This document shows, one piece after another, positions 8,478 through 17,241 of a DNA stretch of 64,000 nucleotides. Source of the stretch: JACXVD01 sp020446665 (GTDB taxonomy: Bacteria; Pseudomonadota; Alphaproteobacteria; Sphingomonadales; Sphingomonadaceae); the NCBI GenBank assembly GCA_041396905.1, contig JAWKXQ010000012.1:1-64000 (forward strand), in the 5' to 3' direction. Both the position numbers and the translations under genes were made by a program. Below the pieces are notes generated by a model. It was not told the DNA's origin and ran no database searches. It was given only the letters and a program-made list of their open reading frames with translations. The number at the start of each line of letters is the position of its first letter. The first letter of the stretch is position 1.

Positions 8478-9130
8478 GCGACGCGAAAAGCACCAAGCCC
8501 GACGACCTTGTCCGCGCAGTCGAAGCGACGCTTTTCGCCAGCGAAGACGCGCTGACTGTGGAGTCGCTCGCCGGGCATCTGGGCGAGGCGGAGCCTGCCG
8601 ATATTCGCGCAGCCTTGCAGGAACTGGCGGCGTTCTACCAACCGCGCGGCATTCATCTGGTCGAACGCGGCAAGCGCTGGCATTTCCAGACCGCGCCCGA
8701 CCTCGCCCATTTGCTGCGGCGCGAGCGCGAGCAAGTCCGCCGCCTGAGCCGCGCCGCCACGGAAGTGCTGGCGATTGTCGCCTATCACGAGCCGGTCAGC
8801 CGCGCAGAAATCGAATCGATCCGAGGGGTGCAGACATCGGGCGGGACGCTGGACGTGTTGATGGAGGCTGGCTGGGTGCGGATTGCCGGACGCCGCGAAG
8901 TGCCGGGGCGCCCGGTCATTTATGCGACCACGCCGGAATTCCTCCAGCATTTCGGCCTCACCAGCCGCCGGGATTTGCCGGGGATCGACGATCTGCGCGC
9001 TGCCGGACTGCTCGATCCGGTCGATGACGCCTATGATGCGCTGATCACGCCGGAAGATGAGGTTGAAGAGACGGAAGCCGAGCCAGAGGATGAAATCGAC
9101 GAGGAAACTTCCGGCGATCACGCAGCCTGA
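8474..9130 (+). CDS. scpB: Segregation and condensation protein B
   Basis: Partner of the kleisin ScpA; two copies bridge the centre of ScpA in the SMC complex. The 218-aa protein has the paired winged-helix domains (VRAVEATLFASEDALTVESL; then LSRAATEVLAIVAYHEPVSRAEIESIRG and GRPVIYATTPEFLQHFGL). The C-terminus is strongly acidic (about residues 193-214), a usual alphaproteobacterial tail. It starts at an ATGA overlap with scpA. After the stop there are 60 nt to tatA, containing CCTATATC at 9153-9160, a possible -10 element. Confidence 0.95.
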   Translation: MSDAKSTKPDDLVRAVEATLFASEDALTVESLAGHLGEAEPADIRAALQELAAFYQPRGIHLVERGKRWHFQTAPDLAHLLRREREQVRRLSRAATEVLAIVAYHEPVSRAEIESIRGVQTSGGTLDVLMEAGWVRIAGRREVPGRPVIYATTPEFLQHFGLTSRRDLPGIDDLRAAGLLDPVDDAYDALITPEDEVEETEAEPEDEIDEETSGDHAA

Positions 9131-9190
9131 CTGGCGTAGCGGCGCACAAGCGCCTATATCGGGCGCGAAATCTGAATTGAGAGAAAACCC

Positions 9191-9418
9191 ATGAGTCTTG
9201 GCCCCTGGCAGCTGATCATTATCGCCCTCGTTATCCTAGTCCTCTTTGGACGCGGGCGAATTTCCGAAATGATGGGGGATTTCGGCAAGGGAATCAAAAG
9301 CTTCAAGCAGGGCATGAATGAAGAGGACGCACCCAAAAAGGATGCGGCCAAGCTGGAAGCTCCGGCCCCTTCCGCCACTGACAGCAAGGCATCGGAGCCC
9401 TCTGACGCAGCCAAGTAA
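9191..9418 (+). CDS. tatA: Sec-independent protein translocase subunit TatA
   Basis: Pore-forming subunit of the twin-arginine pathway that exports folded proteins. The 75-aa protein has the N-terminal membrane helix (WQLIIIALVILVLFGRGR), the hinge FGRGRISEMMGDFGKGIKSF and an amphipathic helix, followed by a short Lys/Ala/Ser tail. It is the first of tatA-tatB-tatC in the canonical order, 20 nt before tatB. ATG 9191 is preceded by a GAGAGA ribosome-binding site about 6 nt upstream. Confidence 0.96.
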   Translation: MSLGPWQLIIIALVILVLFGRGRISEMMGDFGKGIKSFKQGMNEEDAPKKDAAKLEAPAPSATDSKASEPSDAAK

Positions 9419-9438
9419 GCTGCACTGAAAGCGCTCCA

Positions 9439-9792
9439 ATGTTTGATATCGGCGCCATAGAATTGCTGGTTATTGTTGTGGTGGCGATCCTTGTGATCGG
9501 CCCCAAGGACATGCCGCTTGCCATGCGGACCGCTGGCCGCTGGATCGGCAAGATGCGCCGTGTTTCTGCCCATTTCCGTTCCGGCATCGACGCCATGATC
9601 CGCGAGGCCGAACTGGAGGATATGGAGAAGAAGTGGCAGGAGCAGAACGCTCAGATCATGAAGGATCACCCTGCCGGGGCGGAGATGACCGAGCTGGAAA
9701 AAAGCCCGCCCGCACCGGAAGAATTGCTGCCAGACCCGATGAAGGATGATCCGCCGCCGCCGCCATCGGCGGAAGAGAGCAAGGCAGGCTGA
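9439..9792 (+). CDS. tatB: Sec-independent protein translocase subunit TatB
   Basis: Works with TatC to receive twin-arginine substrates and pass them to TatA. The 117-aa protein has the TatB-type membrane helix and hinge (FDIGAIELLVIVVVAILVIGPKDMP), the long amphipathic helix (AMRTAGRWIGKMRRVSAHFR), and a charged Pro-rich C-terminus with a run of five prolines. The GPKDMP hinge and length separate it from TatA. The stop is 4 nt before the tatC ATG. Confidence 0.95.
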   Translation: MFDIGAIELLVIVVVAILVIGPKDMPLAMRTAGRWIGKMRRVSAHFRSGIDAMIREAELEDMEKKWQEQNAQIMKDHPAGAEMTELEKSPPAPEELLPDPMKDDPPPPPSAEESKAG

Positions 9793-9796
9793 TCCT

Positions 9797-10612
9797 ATGG
9801 CACTGAAGATCAGCGATATTGACGACACACAGGCCCCGCTGCTGGATCATCTGATCGAGCTGCGCACCCGGTTGGTCCGTGCTGTGGCGGCGCTGGTAAT
9901 TGCCTTCGGGATTTGCCTCTATTTCGCAGACCCGATCCTTGGGTTTCTGATCCAGCCGCTCAAGGATGCCTTCCCCAATGGTCAGGGGCAGCTGATTTTC
10001 ACCAAGCTCTATGAGGTCTTCTTCGTCGAGCTGAAAGTGGCGATATTTGCGGGTTTCTGCCTGAGCTTCCCGATCATCGCGAACCAGCTCTGGGCCTTTA
10101 TCGCACCGGGTCTTTATGCGCGGGAGAAGAAGGCGTTTCTGCCTTTCCTCTTTGCCACCCCGATCCTCTTCACGTTGGGCGCATCGCTTGCATATTACGT
10201 GGTGATGCCGACAGCCTTCAAATGGTTCCTCGGTTTCGAGGGGCAGCGCGGCGGGCTGGAGGTGCAGGCGCTGCCGACCGCGAGTGAATATCTCAGTCTG
10301 GTTATGCAGTTCATTCTGGCTTTCGGGATCAGCTTCCTGTTGCCGGTGCTGCTGCTTTTGCTCAACCGGGCGGGCATTGTTGATCGCAAGCAGCTGGCCG
10401 GTGCGCGGCGCTATGTGATTGTGGCCGTTGTGGCATTGGCTGCGATTGTCACCCCGCCTGATCCCGGCTCGCAAATCATCCTGGCGATTCCGCTGTGGCT
10501 GCTGTTCGAAGGTTCGCTGGTCATCATGTGGCTGGGTGAGCGGAAAAAGCGGGATGAGGAAGCGGAAGAAGGCGCAGAGAGCGGCTCTCCTGAAAATACC
10601 GACGCGGCATAG
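9797..10612 (+). CDS. tatC: Sec-independent protein translocase subunit TatC
   Basis: Polytopic inner-membrane receptor for twin-arginine signal peptides. The 271-aa product has six predicted membrane spans and the conserved N-terminal segment APLLDHLIELRTRL, the loop YEVFFVELKVA and the motif FPIIANQLWAFIAPGLY. ATG 9797 is chosen over upstream alternatives inside tatB because the family begins here. The C-terminal tail is acidic. A G+C-rich hairpin follows the stop. Confidence 0.96.
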   Translation: MALKISDIDDTQAPLLDHLIELRTRLVRAVAALVIAFGICLYFADPILGFLIQPLKDAFPNGQGQLIFTKLYEVFFVELKVAIFAGFCLSFPIIANQLWAFIAPGLYAREKKAFLPFLFATPILFTLGASLAYYVVMPTAFKWFLGFEGQRGGLEVQALPTASEYLSLVMQFILAFGISFLLPVLLLLLNRAGIVDRKQLAGARRYVIVAVVALAAIVTPPDPGSQIILAIPLWLLFEGSLVIMWLGERKKRDEEAEEGAESGSPENTDAA

Positions 10613-10629
10613 AGTCAGGACCCAAGCAA

Positions 10630-10659
10630 AAGGGGCGAAGCCTTGCGACTCCGCCCCTT
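10630..10659. terminator. Bidirectional terminator hairpin between tatC and the small membrane protein gene
   Basis: AAGGGGCG at 10630-10637 pairs with CGCCCCTT at 10652-10659 around a 14-nt loop. On the minus strand the stem runs into CCCCTTTTG, a short T-tract, so it should end the leftward transcript; on the plus strand it is a plain strong hairpin after tatC. It lies between convergent stop codons. Confidence 0.6.
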
Positions 10660-10688
10660 CGGATACTCCGGAAGAACCAGAGGTGTGA

Positions 10689-10913
10689 TCAGGCGCTTAC
10701 CGGAGCGTCATTTCCGCTATCAGCCGCGACGATAACGCCGGCAATGACAGCAGCAGCAGCAAGCAGCAGCATCCAGATATTTTCTTCCCCGCCAATCTTC
10801 TGGGCATCAGCAACAGGGGCAGAGCTGCGCTGCGCGGCTGCTTCCTGTGCGGCGAGGGGAGTGGCCACAAGGCCTAGGGCGGCGCTTGCAAGGGCCAGCT
10901 TGGCAAATTTCAT
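10689..10913 (-). CDS. Small exported or membrane protein of unknown function
   Basis: A 74-aa product with a signal peptide (MKFAKLALASAALGLVATPLAAQ), a short polar middle, a hydrophobic segment at about 46-63 (IWMLLLAAAAVIAGVIVAAD) and a tiny acidic tail. ATG 10913 is favoured over longer frames because a near-perfect AAAGGAGG ribosome-binding site lies just upstream and the signal peptide starts there. Small signal-plus-anchor proteins like this recur in sphingomonads, but I recognise no named family. It is convergent with tatC and about 140 bp from the amidohydrolase gene's stop. Confidence 0.75.
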   Translation of the reverse strand: MKFAKLALASAALGLVATPLAAQEAAAQRSSAPVADAQKIGGEENIWMLLLAAAAVIAGVIVAADSGNDAPVSA

Positions 10914-11052
10914 CGAAAATCCTCCTTTGAGTCGCAGCCAATGTGGCGGACTCGCGCGCTTTTGTCGTTCCGGGAGAACACCTAGCTGCGCGGCAAGAAG
11001 GCAAGAAAACCCTTGTGCCACATTGCGCTACCGCGTTTGCGAAGTGACTGCG

Positions 11053-12720
11053 CTATTCGCCCCGTTTCCAGACCCGGCGGCCTGCGATCCAGGTTTCCAG
11101 CACTTGCGTGTCGCGCAGATCGGCAGGGCTGGCCAGCAGCGGGTCACGGTCGATGAACAGGAAGTCTGCCCATTCGCCGGCTACCAGCCGTCCAAACCGC
11201 CCCTCGGCAAAACCGGCATAGGCGGCATCGGACGTAAACCCGGCAAAGGCGGCGGTGCGGTCCACCCGCTCCTGCGCCTGCCAGCCGCCAAAGGGCTGGC
11301 GATCGGCGTCTTCGCGGGTCATGGCGACGGACAGGCCGATAAAGGGATCGGGGGCTTCCACCGGCGCGTCTGATCCAAAGGCCAGCCTTGCCCCGGTCGC
11401 TGCGATGCTGCGCCAGGCATAGGCACCCCCCAGCCGATCCGGCCCCAGCCGCGCCTCTGCCATCAGCCGGTCACTGGTCTGATGCACAGGCTGCATGGAA
11501 GCGATGATCCCGAATTTCCCGAATTTGGCGATATCTGCGGGATCGACGATCTGCGCATGTTCGATCCGCCAGCGCCGGTCGCCGTCATAAGTGTCTGCCA
11601 TTTCCTCGATTGCAGAGAGCAGATCGGCATTGGCTTCATCGCCAATCGCGTGGACCGCCACCTGAAATTTGTCGAGCGCAGCGCGGCTCATCCAGTTGCG
11701 CAATTGCGCCGGGGTGGCCAGCGCCAGCCCGCGATTGCCCGGATCATCGGCATAGGGCGCCTTCAGCCATGCCCCGCGTGAACCCAGTGCGCCATCAAGG
11801 TAGAGCTTTACCCCGTTGAGCCGCAGCCGGTCACCATAGAGCCAGGGCGAGGGGCCGGGGCCGCCGATCAGTTCCATGGCATCGGTGCCAGCGCCATAGG
11901 CCATGATCCGCATTTGCAGCCAGCCATAGTCACCGGCGCGGCGATAGGCCTGCCAGTCCTCGATACTGGTGCCCATATCGGCGGCGGCGGTGATGCCTTT
12001 GGACAGCAGGATGGATTGCGCTTCACGAAGCGCCTGATCGCGATCTTCGGGCCGCGGGGAGGGGACGGCCTGCTGCACCAGATCCATCGCATTATCGACG
12101 AATATCCCGCTCGGCTTGCCGCCGCTGCGCTCTATCCGCCCGCCAGCCGGGTCTTTCGTGGCCCCGGTGATGCCTGCCGCTGTCATGGCGGCGCTGTTGG
12201 CCCAGCCAGCATGGCCGTCCACACGGGTCAGCCAGACGGGCGTATCGCCCACTACAGCGTCCAGTTCGGCGGCAGTGGGGAACCGGCCAAGGCCCCATTT
12301 CTCCTGATTCCAGCCGCGCCCGATAATCCAGCGCTTGCCCGGATTGGCGGCAGCATAGGCACCGATCTTCGCCAGCGCCTGTTCCAGAGAGCTGGTGTCC
12401 GAAAGGTCCAGCGTCATCGCGCCAAAGCCGATGCCCATGATGTGGAGATGCGCGTCAATCATGCCCGGCACCACAAAGCGCCCTTCGCCATCGATGCGGT
12501 AATCGACCTGTTTGGGGTGTTCGCTCTTGCGCTGATAGACTTGCTTGATCCGCCCCTGATCGTCGATCAGCAGCCCGGAAAAGCTGGCCAGCCTGCCTTC
12601 CCCGTCAATCGTGACACCCTGGATATTTTCCAGCAGCGTATCGGCCATGGCAGGGCTGGACGGCAGCAGGGCAAGTGCTGCCAGCAACATCAAAAAGCGG
12701 GAAGAAATTTTCGCGATCAT
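11053..12720 (-). CDS. Exported amidohydrolase family 3 protein
   Basis: A 555-aa metal-dependent hydrolase of the amidohydrolase superfamily (YtcJ/Amidohydro_3 type). A signal peptide covers about 1-26 (MLLAALALLPSSPAMA). The metal-binding HxH is at 91-93 in VVPGMIDAHLHIMG; later features are HAIGDEAN, the IEHAQIVDP strand and the FGSDAPVEAPDPF strand with its catalytic Asp. ATG 12720 gives the signal peptide; the frame upstream overlaps the divergent ilvA promoter region. The substrate cannot be read from sequence; family members hydrolyse amides or formyl groups. It is divergent from ilvA. Confidence 0.88.
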   Translation of the reverse strand: MIAKISSRFLMLLAALALLPSSPAMADTLLENIQGVTIDGEGRLASFSGLLIDDQGRIKQVYQRKSEHPKQVDYRIDGEGRFVVPGMIDAHLHIMGIGFGAMTLDLSDTSSLEQALAKIGAYAAANPGKRWIIGRGWNQEKWGLGRFPTAAELDAVVGDTPVWLTRVDGHAGWANSAAMTAAGITGATKDPAGGRIERSGGKPSGIFVDNAMDLVQQAVPSPRPEDRDQALREAQSILLSKGITAAADMGTSIEDWQAYRRAGDYGWLQMRIMAYGAGTDAMELIGGPGPSPWLYGDRLRLNGVKLYLDGALGSRGAWLKAPYADDPGNRGLALATPAQLRNWMSRAALDKFQVAVHAIGDEANADLLSAIEEMADTYDGDRRWRIEHAQIVDPADIAKFGKFGIIASMQPVHQTSDRLMAEARLGPDRLGGAYAWRSIAATGARLAFGSDAPVEAPDPFIGLSVAMTREDADRQPFGGWQAQERVDRTAAFAGFTSDAAYAGFAEGRFGRLVAGEWADFLFIDRDPLLASPADLRDTQVLETWIAGRRVWKRGE

Positions 12721-12822
12721 GCGTGCGGAAATAGGCGAGGATGAGCGGCAAAGCAAAACTTCCTGCAATTGCGGCCAAGCGCCTATTTCCCCGCGCGTGA
12801 TTTTCCCCTACGGCGCTGCGCC

Positions 12823-14076
12823 ATGAGCCAGAACCAATCTGCCGAGAATGTCGCATCAGCAACTGACAAGCTGACCCTGGACGATGTGCGCGCTGCCGCT
12901 GCCCGGATCGAAGGGGCCGTGGTACGCACGCGCACGATGCACAGCCAGACGCTGTCTTCGATCACAGGTGCGGAAATCTGGCTGAAGTTTGAAAATCTGC
13001 AGTTTACCGCCGCTTATAAGGAACGTGGCGCGCTTAATGCCTTGCTGCTGCTGACCGAGGAACAGCGCAAGCGCGGCGTGATTGCGGCATCAGCGGGCAA
13101 TCATTCGCAGGGTCTGAGCTATCACGGCACAAGGCTGGGCGTGCCGGTCACCATCGTCATGCCGCGTACCACGCCGACCGTGAAAGTGATGCAGACTGAA
13201 AGCGTGGGCGGCAATGTCGTGCTCGAAGGCGAGACCTTCGATGAAGCCTATGCCCATGCGCGCAAGCTTGAGCAGGAAATGGGGCTGACCTTTGTCCACC
13301 CGTTTGACGATCCTGACGTCGCCGCAGGACAGGGCACGGTCGCGCTCGAAATGTTCGAAGATGTGGCTGACCTTGATGTGCTGGTCGTGCCGATTGGTGG
13401 CGGCGGGCTGATTTCCGGAATGGCCACCGTTGCCAAGGCGCTGCGCCCGGAAATTGAAGTGGTCGGCGTTCAGGCGCAGCTCTTCCCCTCCATGTATGCC
13501 CGGATCAGGGGTGAGGAAATGAATTGCGGCGGGGATACGCTGGCAGAAGGCATTGCGGTCAAGGCACCGGGTGAATTCACCTCGCAGATCATTGCCGAAC
13601 TGGTCGATGATATCGTGCTGGTCGATGAAGAAGAGCTGGAAAGCGCGGTTGCGCTGCTGCTTCAGATTGAAAAGACCGTAGTCGAAGGGGCCGGTGCCGC
13701 CGGTCTGGCCGCCGTGCGCAGCTTCCCTGAACGGTTTGCCGGGCGCAAGGTTGGTCTGGTGCTGTGCGGTGGCAATATCGACACGCGGCTGCTCGCCAAT
13801 GTGCTGCTGCGCGATCTTGCCCGCTCCGGCCGTCTCGCGCGCTTGCGGATCACGCTGCAGGATCGGCCCGGCGCTCTGTTCAAGGTGATGAAGGAATTTG
13901 ACGCTCACAACGTCAATATCCTGGAAATCTACCACCACCGGATTTTCACAAATTTGCCGGCCAAGGGGCTGGTGACTGACATCGAATGCGAAGCGCGTGA
14001 CCGTGAACAGTTGCTGGCCTTGCTGCATTCTCTGCGGGGCAAGGGCTATTCGGTTAACGAGGTTGAGATCAACTGA
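12823..14076 (+). CDS. ilvA: Threonine ammonia-lyase (threonine dehydratase, ACT-domain type)
   Basis: PLP enzyme that deaminates threonine to 2-oxobutanoate, feeding isoleucine synthesis. The 417-aa protein has the PLP lysine K66 in FTAAYKERGAL, the serine/asparagine loop SAGNHSQGLS, the glycine loop IGGGGLISG and a single C-terminal ACT domain (about 340-417, starting LRITLQDRPGALFKVM). Length and the single ACT domain match the short TdcB-like/ACT form, not the 510-aa E. coli IlvA with two regulatory repeats. ATG 12823 is chosen because the frame upstream has no family similarity. Confidence 0.93.
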   Translation: MSQNQSAENVASATDKLTLDDVRAAAARIEGAVVRTRTMHSQTLSSITGAEIWLKFENLQFTAAYKERGALNALLLLTEEQRKRGVIAASAGNHSQGLSYHGTRLGVPVTIVMPRTTPTVKVMQTESVGGNVVLEGETFDEAYAHARKLEQEMGLTFVHPFDDPDVAAGQGTVALEMFEDVADLDVLVVPIGGGGLISGMATVAKALRPEIEVVGVQAQLFPSMYARIRGEEMNCGGDTLAEGIAVKAPGEFTSQIIAELVDDIVLVDEEELESAVALLLQIEKTVVEGAGAAGLAAVRSFPERFAGRKVGLVLCGGNIDTRLLANVLLRDLARSGRLARLRITLQDRPGALFKVMKEFDAHNVNILEIYHHRIFTNLPAKGLVTDIECEARDREQLLALLHSLRGKGYSVNEVEIN

Positions 14077-14077
14077 T

Positions 14078-14130
14078 AAGCTTTCCACAGCCAGCCGTCC
14101 CGCAGCGGGGCGGTTGGTCGCAGAAAGCTT
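14078..14130 (+). terminator. Nested hairpin downstream of ilvA, possible terminator
   Basis: An outer 8-bp stem (AAGCTTTC at 14078-14085 with GAAAGCTT at 14123-14130) encloses an inner stem (CCGTCCC with GGGGCGG, one G-T pair, 14095-14113). A T-rich stretch (GTCTTTT) follows at about 14138-14144. The structure starts inside the ilvA stop region, so termination is the simplest reading. A folded leader for the next gene is the alternative. Confidence 0.45.
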
Positions 14131-14267
14131 TGCCTTGCGTCTTTTCAGACCAAATTATGACCCTCGCCCATGGTTAAGGGTCTTTTACCGGGCTGCATTG
14201 GCGGGCATAGTTGCGTCTCAGTCGCAACCCGAACCCGATTCTTGCCGCGAGAGGAAACAGCAGAGCC

Positions 14268-15116
14268 GTGACGGCCCCAGTCCGATTCCCCCGCTTTTTC
14301 GTGACCAGCCCTGCGCCGTGCCCCTATTTGCCGGGGCGTAGCGAGCGCAAGGTATTCACTGAGCTTAAGGGCCCGCATTCCGACCAGCTGAATGAAGCGC
14401 TGGGCCGGATCGGGTTCCGCCGCAGCCAGACGGTCGCCTATCGCCCCAGCTGTGCCGATTGCCAGGCCTGTATTTCCGTGCGCGTCGTGGCGGACCAGTT
14501 CCGCGCTTCCACCACGCAAAAGCGCAATCTCAAGCGCAATGGTGATCTGGTGGCGACGGAATGCCGCCCCTGGGCGACCAGCGAACAGTTCGAATTGCTG
14601 CAGAAATATCTGGGCGAGCGCCATCCTGGCGGCGGGATGACGACGATGGATGAAGTCGATTTCGCGGATATGGTGGAACATACGCCAGTATCCACGGTTG
14701 TGACGGAATATCGGGAACCATCGGACAGTGCCCATCCGGGGCGGCTGGTAGGGGCTTGTCTCACGGACCGTCAGGGTGACGGGCTGTCAATGATCTACAG
14801 CTTCTATGATCCTGATCTTGAAGGACGTTCAGGTCTGGGCAATTACATCATCCTAGATCACATCCGCCGGGCTGCCGCTGAGGGGCTGCCCTATGTCTAT
14901 CTGGGCTATTGGGTCGAAGGCTCTGCGCGGATGCAGTACAAGATCCGCTATCGTCCCCTGGAACGGCTTACACGCAATGGTTGGCAGCAGATTTCGCGCG
15001 AAGAACAGGATCGGCTCATCGCCGATGCTGTCGCAGCTGCCAAATCCGTGCGGACGAGCGAAGGTGCCAGCGCCAAGGATGGCGATCGCAGCCAATATCG
15101 CGTCGTTCAGGATTAA
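14268..15116 (+). CDS. bpt: Aspartate/glutamate leucyltransferase (Bpt-type aminoacyl-tRNA-protein transferase)
   Basis: Transfers an amino acid (leucine in characterised bacterial Bpt) from tRNA to N-terminal Asp or Glu, marking proteins for the N-end-rule pathway. The 282-aa product has the family's N-terminal Cys features (PAPCPYLPGR and PSCADCQACIS) and the C-terminal acyltransferase-like core (GLSMIYSFYDPDLEGRSGLGNYIILDHI, YLGYWVEGSARMQYKIRY). I chose GTG 14268, preceded by GAGAGGA; a TTG at 14211 would add 19 unconserved residues. Its 3' end overlaps the tamA start by 38 bp. Confidence 0.9.
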   Translation: MTAPVRFPRFFVTSPAPCPYLPGRSERKVFTELKGPHSDQLNEALGRIGFRRSQTVAYRPSCADCQACISVRVVADQFRASTTQKRNLKRNGDLVATECRPWATSEQFELLQKYLGERHPGGGMTTMDEVDFADMVEHTPVSTVVTEYREPSDSAHPGRLVGACLTDRQGDGLSMIYSFYDPDLEGRSGLGNYIILDHIRRAAAEGLPYVYLGYWVEGSARMQYKIRYRPLERLTRNGWQQISREEQDRLIADAVAAAKSVRTSEGASAKDGDRSQYRVVQD

Positions 15117-17241
15117 ACCCTTTCGTTCGCTGACGTCAGTCCTAAGCGGGCTTGCGCTGCTTGCCGCGCCAATGCCCGCCCATGCGCAGCCGCAGGATAG
15201 CGATGCGGAACTGAAGGCATTGATCCCGGACTCCGCGCTCGATGATGCAGAGGGGTGGGCGACTGACCAGCCTGCAGAACCCGACGCGGAGGCCGATCAG
15301 GAGCAGCCGCTCCAGCCGGATTCTCCTCTCGATCCGCTCCCGTCTCTCGCGGTCGAATGGCCTGACAATCTGCAATTGCCTGCGATCGAACCGCTGGAAC
15401 CCGAAGCTGGCATAGAGCTGGCAACGGTGGAGGATATTCCCGCCGCCTTGCTGCCCGATGCCGATCTGGCGACCTTGGGCAGCGACCTTACTCTGGCCTT
15501 CCCCGCAGGCACGGCCAATTTCCCGCAGCAAGCGGAATTTGTCAGCCGTTTTCGCAGCCTTTCAACCATCAACGAGCTGGATGGCGATGATGACAATATC
15601 GCTCAGCTTGCCGCCCGCGCGCGGCAGGATGAGGTGCTGCTCAATCAGTTGCTGCGCATTTATGGCTATTACGATGCGCAGGTAATTCGCACCGTTGGTG
15701 GCAGCGAAGCCGGGGAGGGCGATGGTGGAGTCCGCTTCGATATCATCCCCGGTCCGCGCTATCGCTTTGGCGCGATTGATCTGGGCCAGTTGGCGACTGC
15801 CCCCGATGCCACCGCTTTGCGCGATACTTTCGGGATCAGGAGTGGCGATCCGCTGTCGAGCGATGCGATTGTGAGCCAGCAGGCAGAGCTGGACCAGGCG
15901 CTGGGCGAAAGCGGATACCCTTTTGCCGCCATCGGTGAGGCTGACTTGCTGGTCGATCATGCGCGGGCTGAAGGGGATCTGACGCTGCCCGTCACGCCGG
16001 GCGGGAAATATGTGATGGCGGGGGTCACCAGTGACCAGCCCAAATTCCTCTCCAGCCGCCATTTGCAGGATATTGCCCGGTTTGATCCGGGGGACATTTA
16101 CAAGCGCAGCGTCGTTTATGATTTGCGCCGCGCGATTGTTGCGACCGGGCTGGTATCCACGGTTACAGTGACCCCGCGTGAAGTAACGCCACCCAGTGGC
16201 GACCAGCCGGGCGAAGTGCAGCTGGATATTGCCCTGACCAAGGCACCGCTGCGGACCATTGCCGGGGCCATCGGCTATGGCTCGGAAGAAGGTGTGCGGG
16301 TGCAGGCCAGCTGGGAACATCGCAACCTTTTCCCCCCGGAAGGCTCGCTGCGCGTGCGCGGGATTTTCGGCACGCAGGAACAATTGGGCGGGGTAACATT
16401 CCGCAAGAATAATTTCGGCGGGCGCGACCGGATTCTGACGGTCGATGCCTATGCCACCAATGTCACCACGGCGAGCGTCGAAGCGCGGACCATCGCCCTG
16501 AGCGGTAGCTATGAACGGACATCCAACCTGTTGTTCCAGAAGCCCCTGAGCTGGGGTTTCGGGGCAGAGGCTCTCTACACGGATGAACGCAATCGCGTGA
16601 TCGGCGGGGTTGCGCGCCCGCGCCAGACCTATCTGATTGCCTCTGTTTTCGGGCGAGCGACGATAGATACCAGCGACTCCCTGCTTAACCCGACCAAGGG
16701 CTATCGCCTGACCGGCTATCTCGCGCCGGAACTCTCCCGCTCGCAAGGGGCAGAGACGGTCTACCTGCGGAACCAGGTTGACGCGTCATTCTACCAGCGG
16801 GTGAACGATAGCGTCGTGCTGGCCGGGCGGACCCGTTTTGCTTCGATCCAGGGGGCGCAGACATTCGAAATTGCCCCTTCGCGGCGGCTCTATGCCGGGG
16901 GTGGCAGCTCGGTGCGTGGCTATGGCTATCAGGCGGTCGGCCCGCGCAACGATTTTGGCGAGCCGACCGGCGGGCGTTCACTGGCAGAGTTTTCGGCCGA
17001 GGCGCGGATTGATACCGGGCTGTTTGAAGATTCACTGCAGGTCGTGCCGTTTGTTGATGTCGGCACGGTGTCACTCAAAACCATCCCGGATTTCCGTTTC
17101 GTCAAATATGGCGCGGGTGTGGGGGTGCGCTACCTGACAGGCTTTGGCCCGATCCGTGTCGATCTGGGGGTGCCGCTCAACCGCGATCCGATGTTTGACA
17201 GCCGCTTTGCGGTCTATGTCTCGCTGGGGCAGGCCTTCTGA
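15079..17241 (+). CDS. tamA: Outer-membrane translocation module protein TamA (Omp85 family)
   Basis: Outer-membrane beta-barrel that, with TamB, takes part in moving proteins or lipids to the outer membrane. The 720-aa product has a signal peptide (about 1-36, ending MPAHAQ), an acidic Pro-rich stretch, POTRA-type domains (from about residue 150) and a C-terminal bacterial surface antigen barrel (GGGSSVRGYGYQAVGPRN is the conserved Omp85 segment) ending in Phe. ATG 15079 lies inside bpt; it is the only start in this frame giving a complete signal peptide. The stop overlaps tamB by 1 nt. Pairing with tamB separates it from BamA. Confidence 0.92.
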   Translation: MAIAANIASFRIKPFRSLTSVLSGLALLAAPMPAHAQPQDSDAELKALIPDSALDDAEGWATDQPAEPDAEADQEQPLQPDSPLDPLPSLAVEWPDNLQLPAIEPLEPEAGIELATVEDIPAALLPDADLATLGSDLTLAFPAGTANFPQQAEFVSRFRSLSTINELDGDDDNIAQLAARARQDEVLLNQLLRIYGYYDAQVIRTVGGSEAGEGDGGVRFDIIPGPRYRFGAIDLGQLATAPDATALRDTFGIRSGDPLSSDAIVSQQAELDQALGESGYPFAAIGEADLLVDHARAEGDLTLPVTPGGKYVMAGVTSDQPKFLSSRHLQDIARFDPGDIYKRSVVYDLRRAIVATGLVSTVTVTPREVTPPSGDQPGEVQLDIALTKAPLRTIAGAIGYGSEEGVRVQASWEHRNLFPPEGSLRVRGIFGTQEQLGGVTFRKNNFGGRDRILTVDAYATNVTTASVEARTIALSGSYERTSNLLFQKPLSWGFGAEALYTDERNRVIGGVARPRQTYLIASVFGRATIDTSDSLLNPTKGYRLTGYLAPELSRSQGAETVYLRNQVDASFYQRVNDSVVLAGRTRFASIQGAQTFEIAPSRRLYAGGGSSVRGYGYQAVGPRNDFGEPTGGRSLAEFSAEARIDTGLFEDSLQVVPFVDVGTVSLKTIPDFRFVKYGAGVGVRYLTGFGPIRVDLGVPLNRDPMFDSRFAVYVSLGQAF

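Noticed and set aside
13090..14088. 332-codon minus-strand frame opposite ilvA
   Set aside because: Shadow of ilvA; no motifs.
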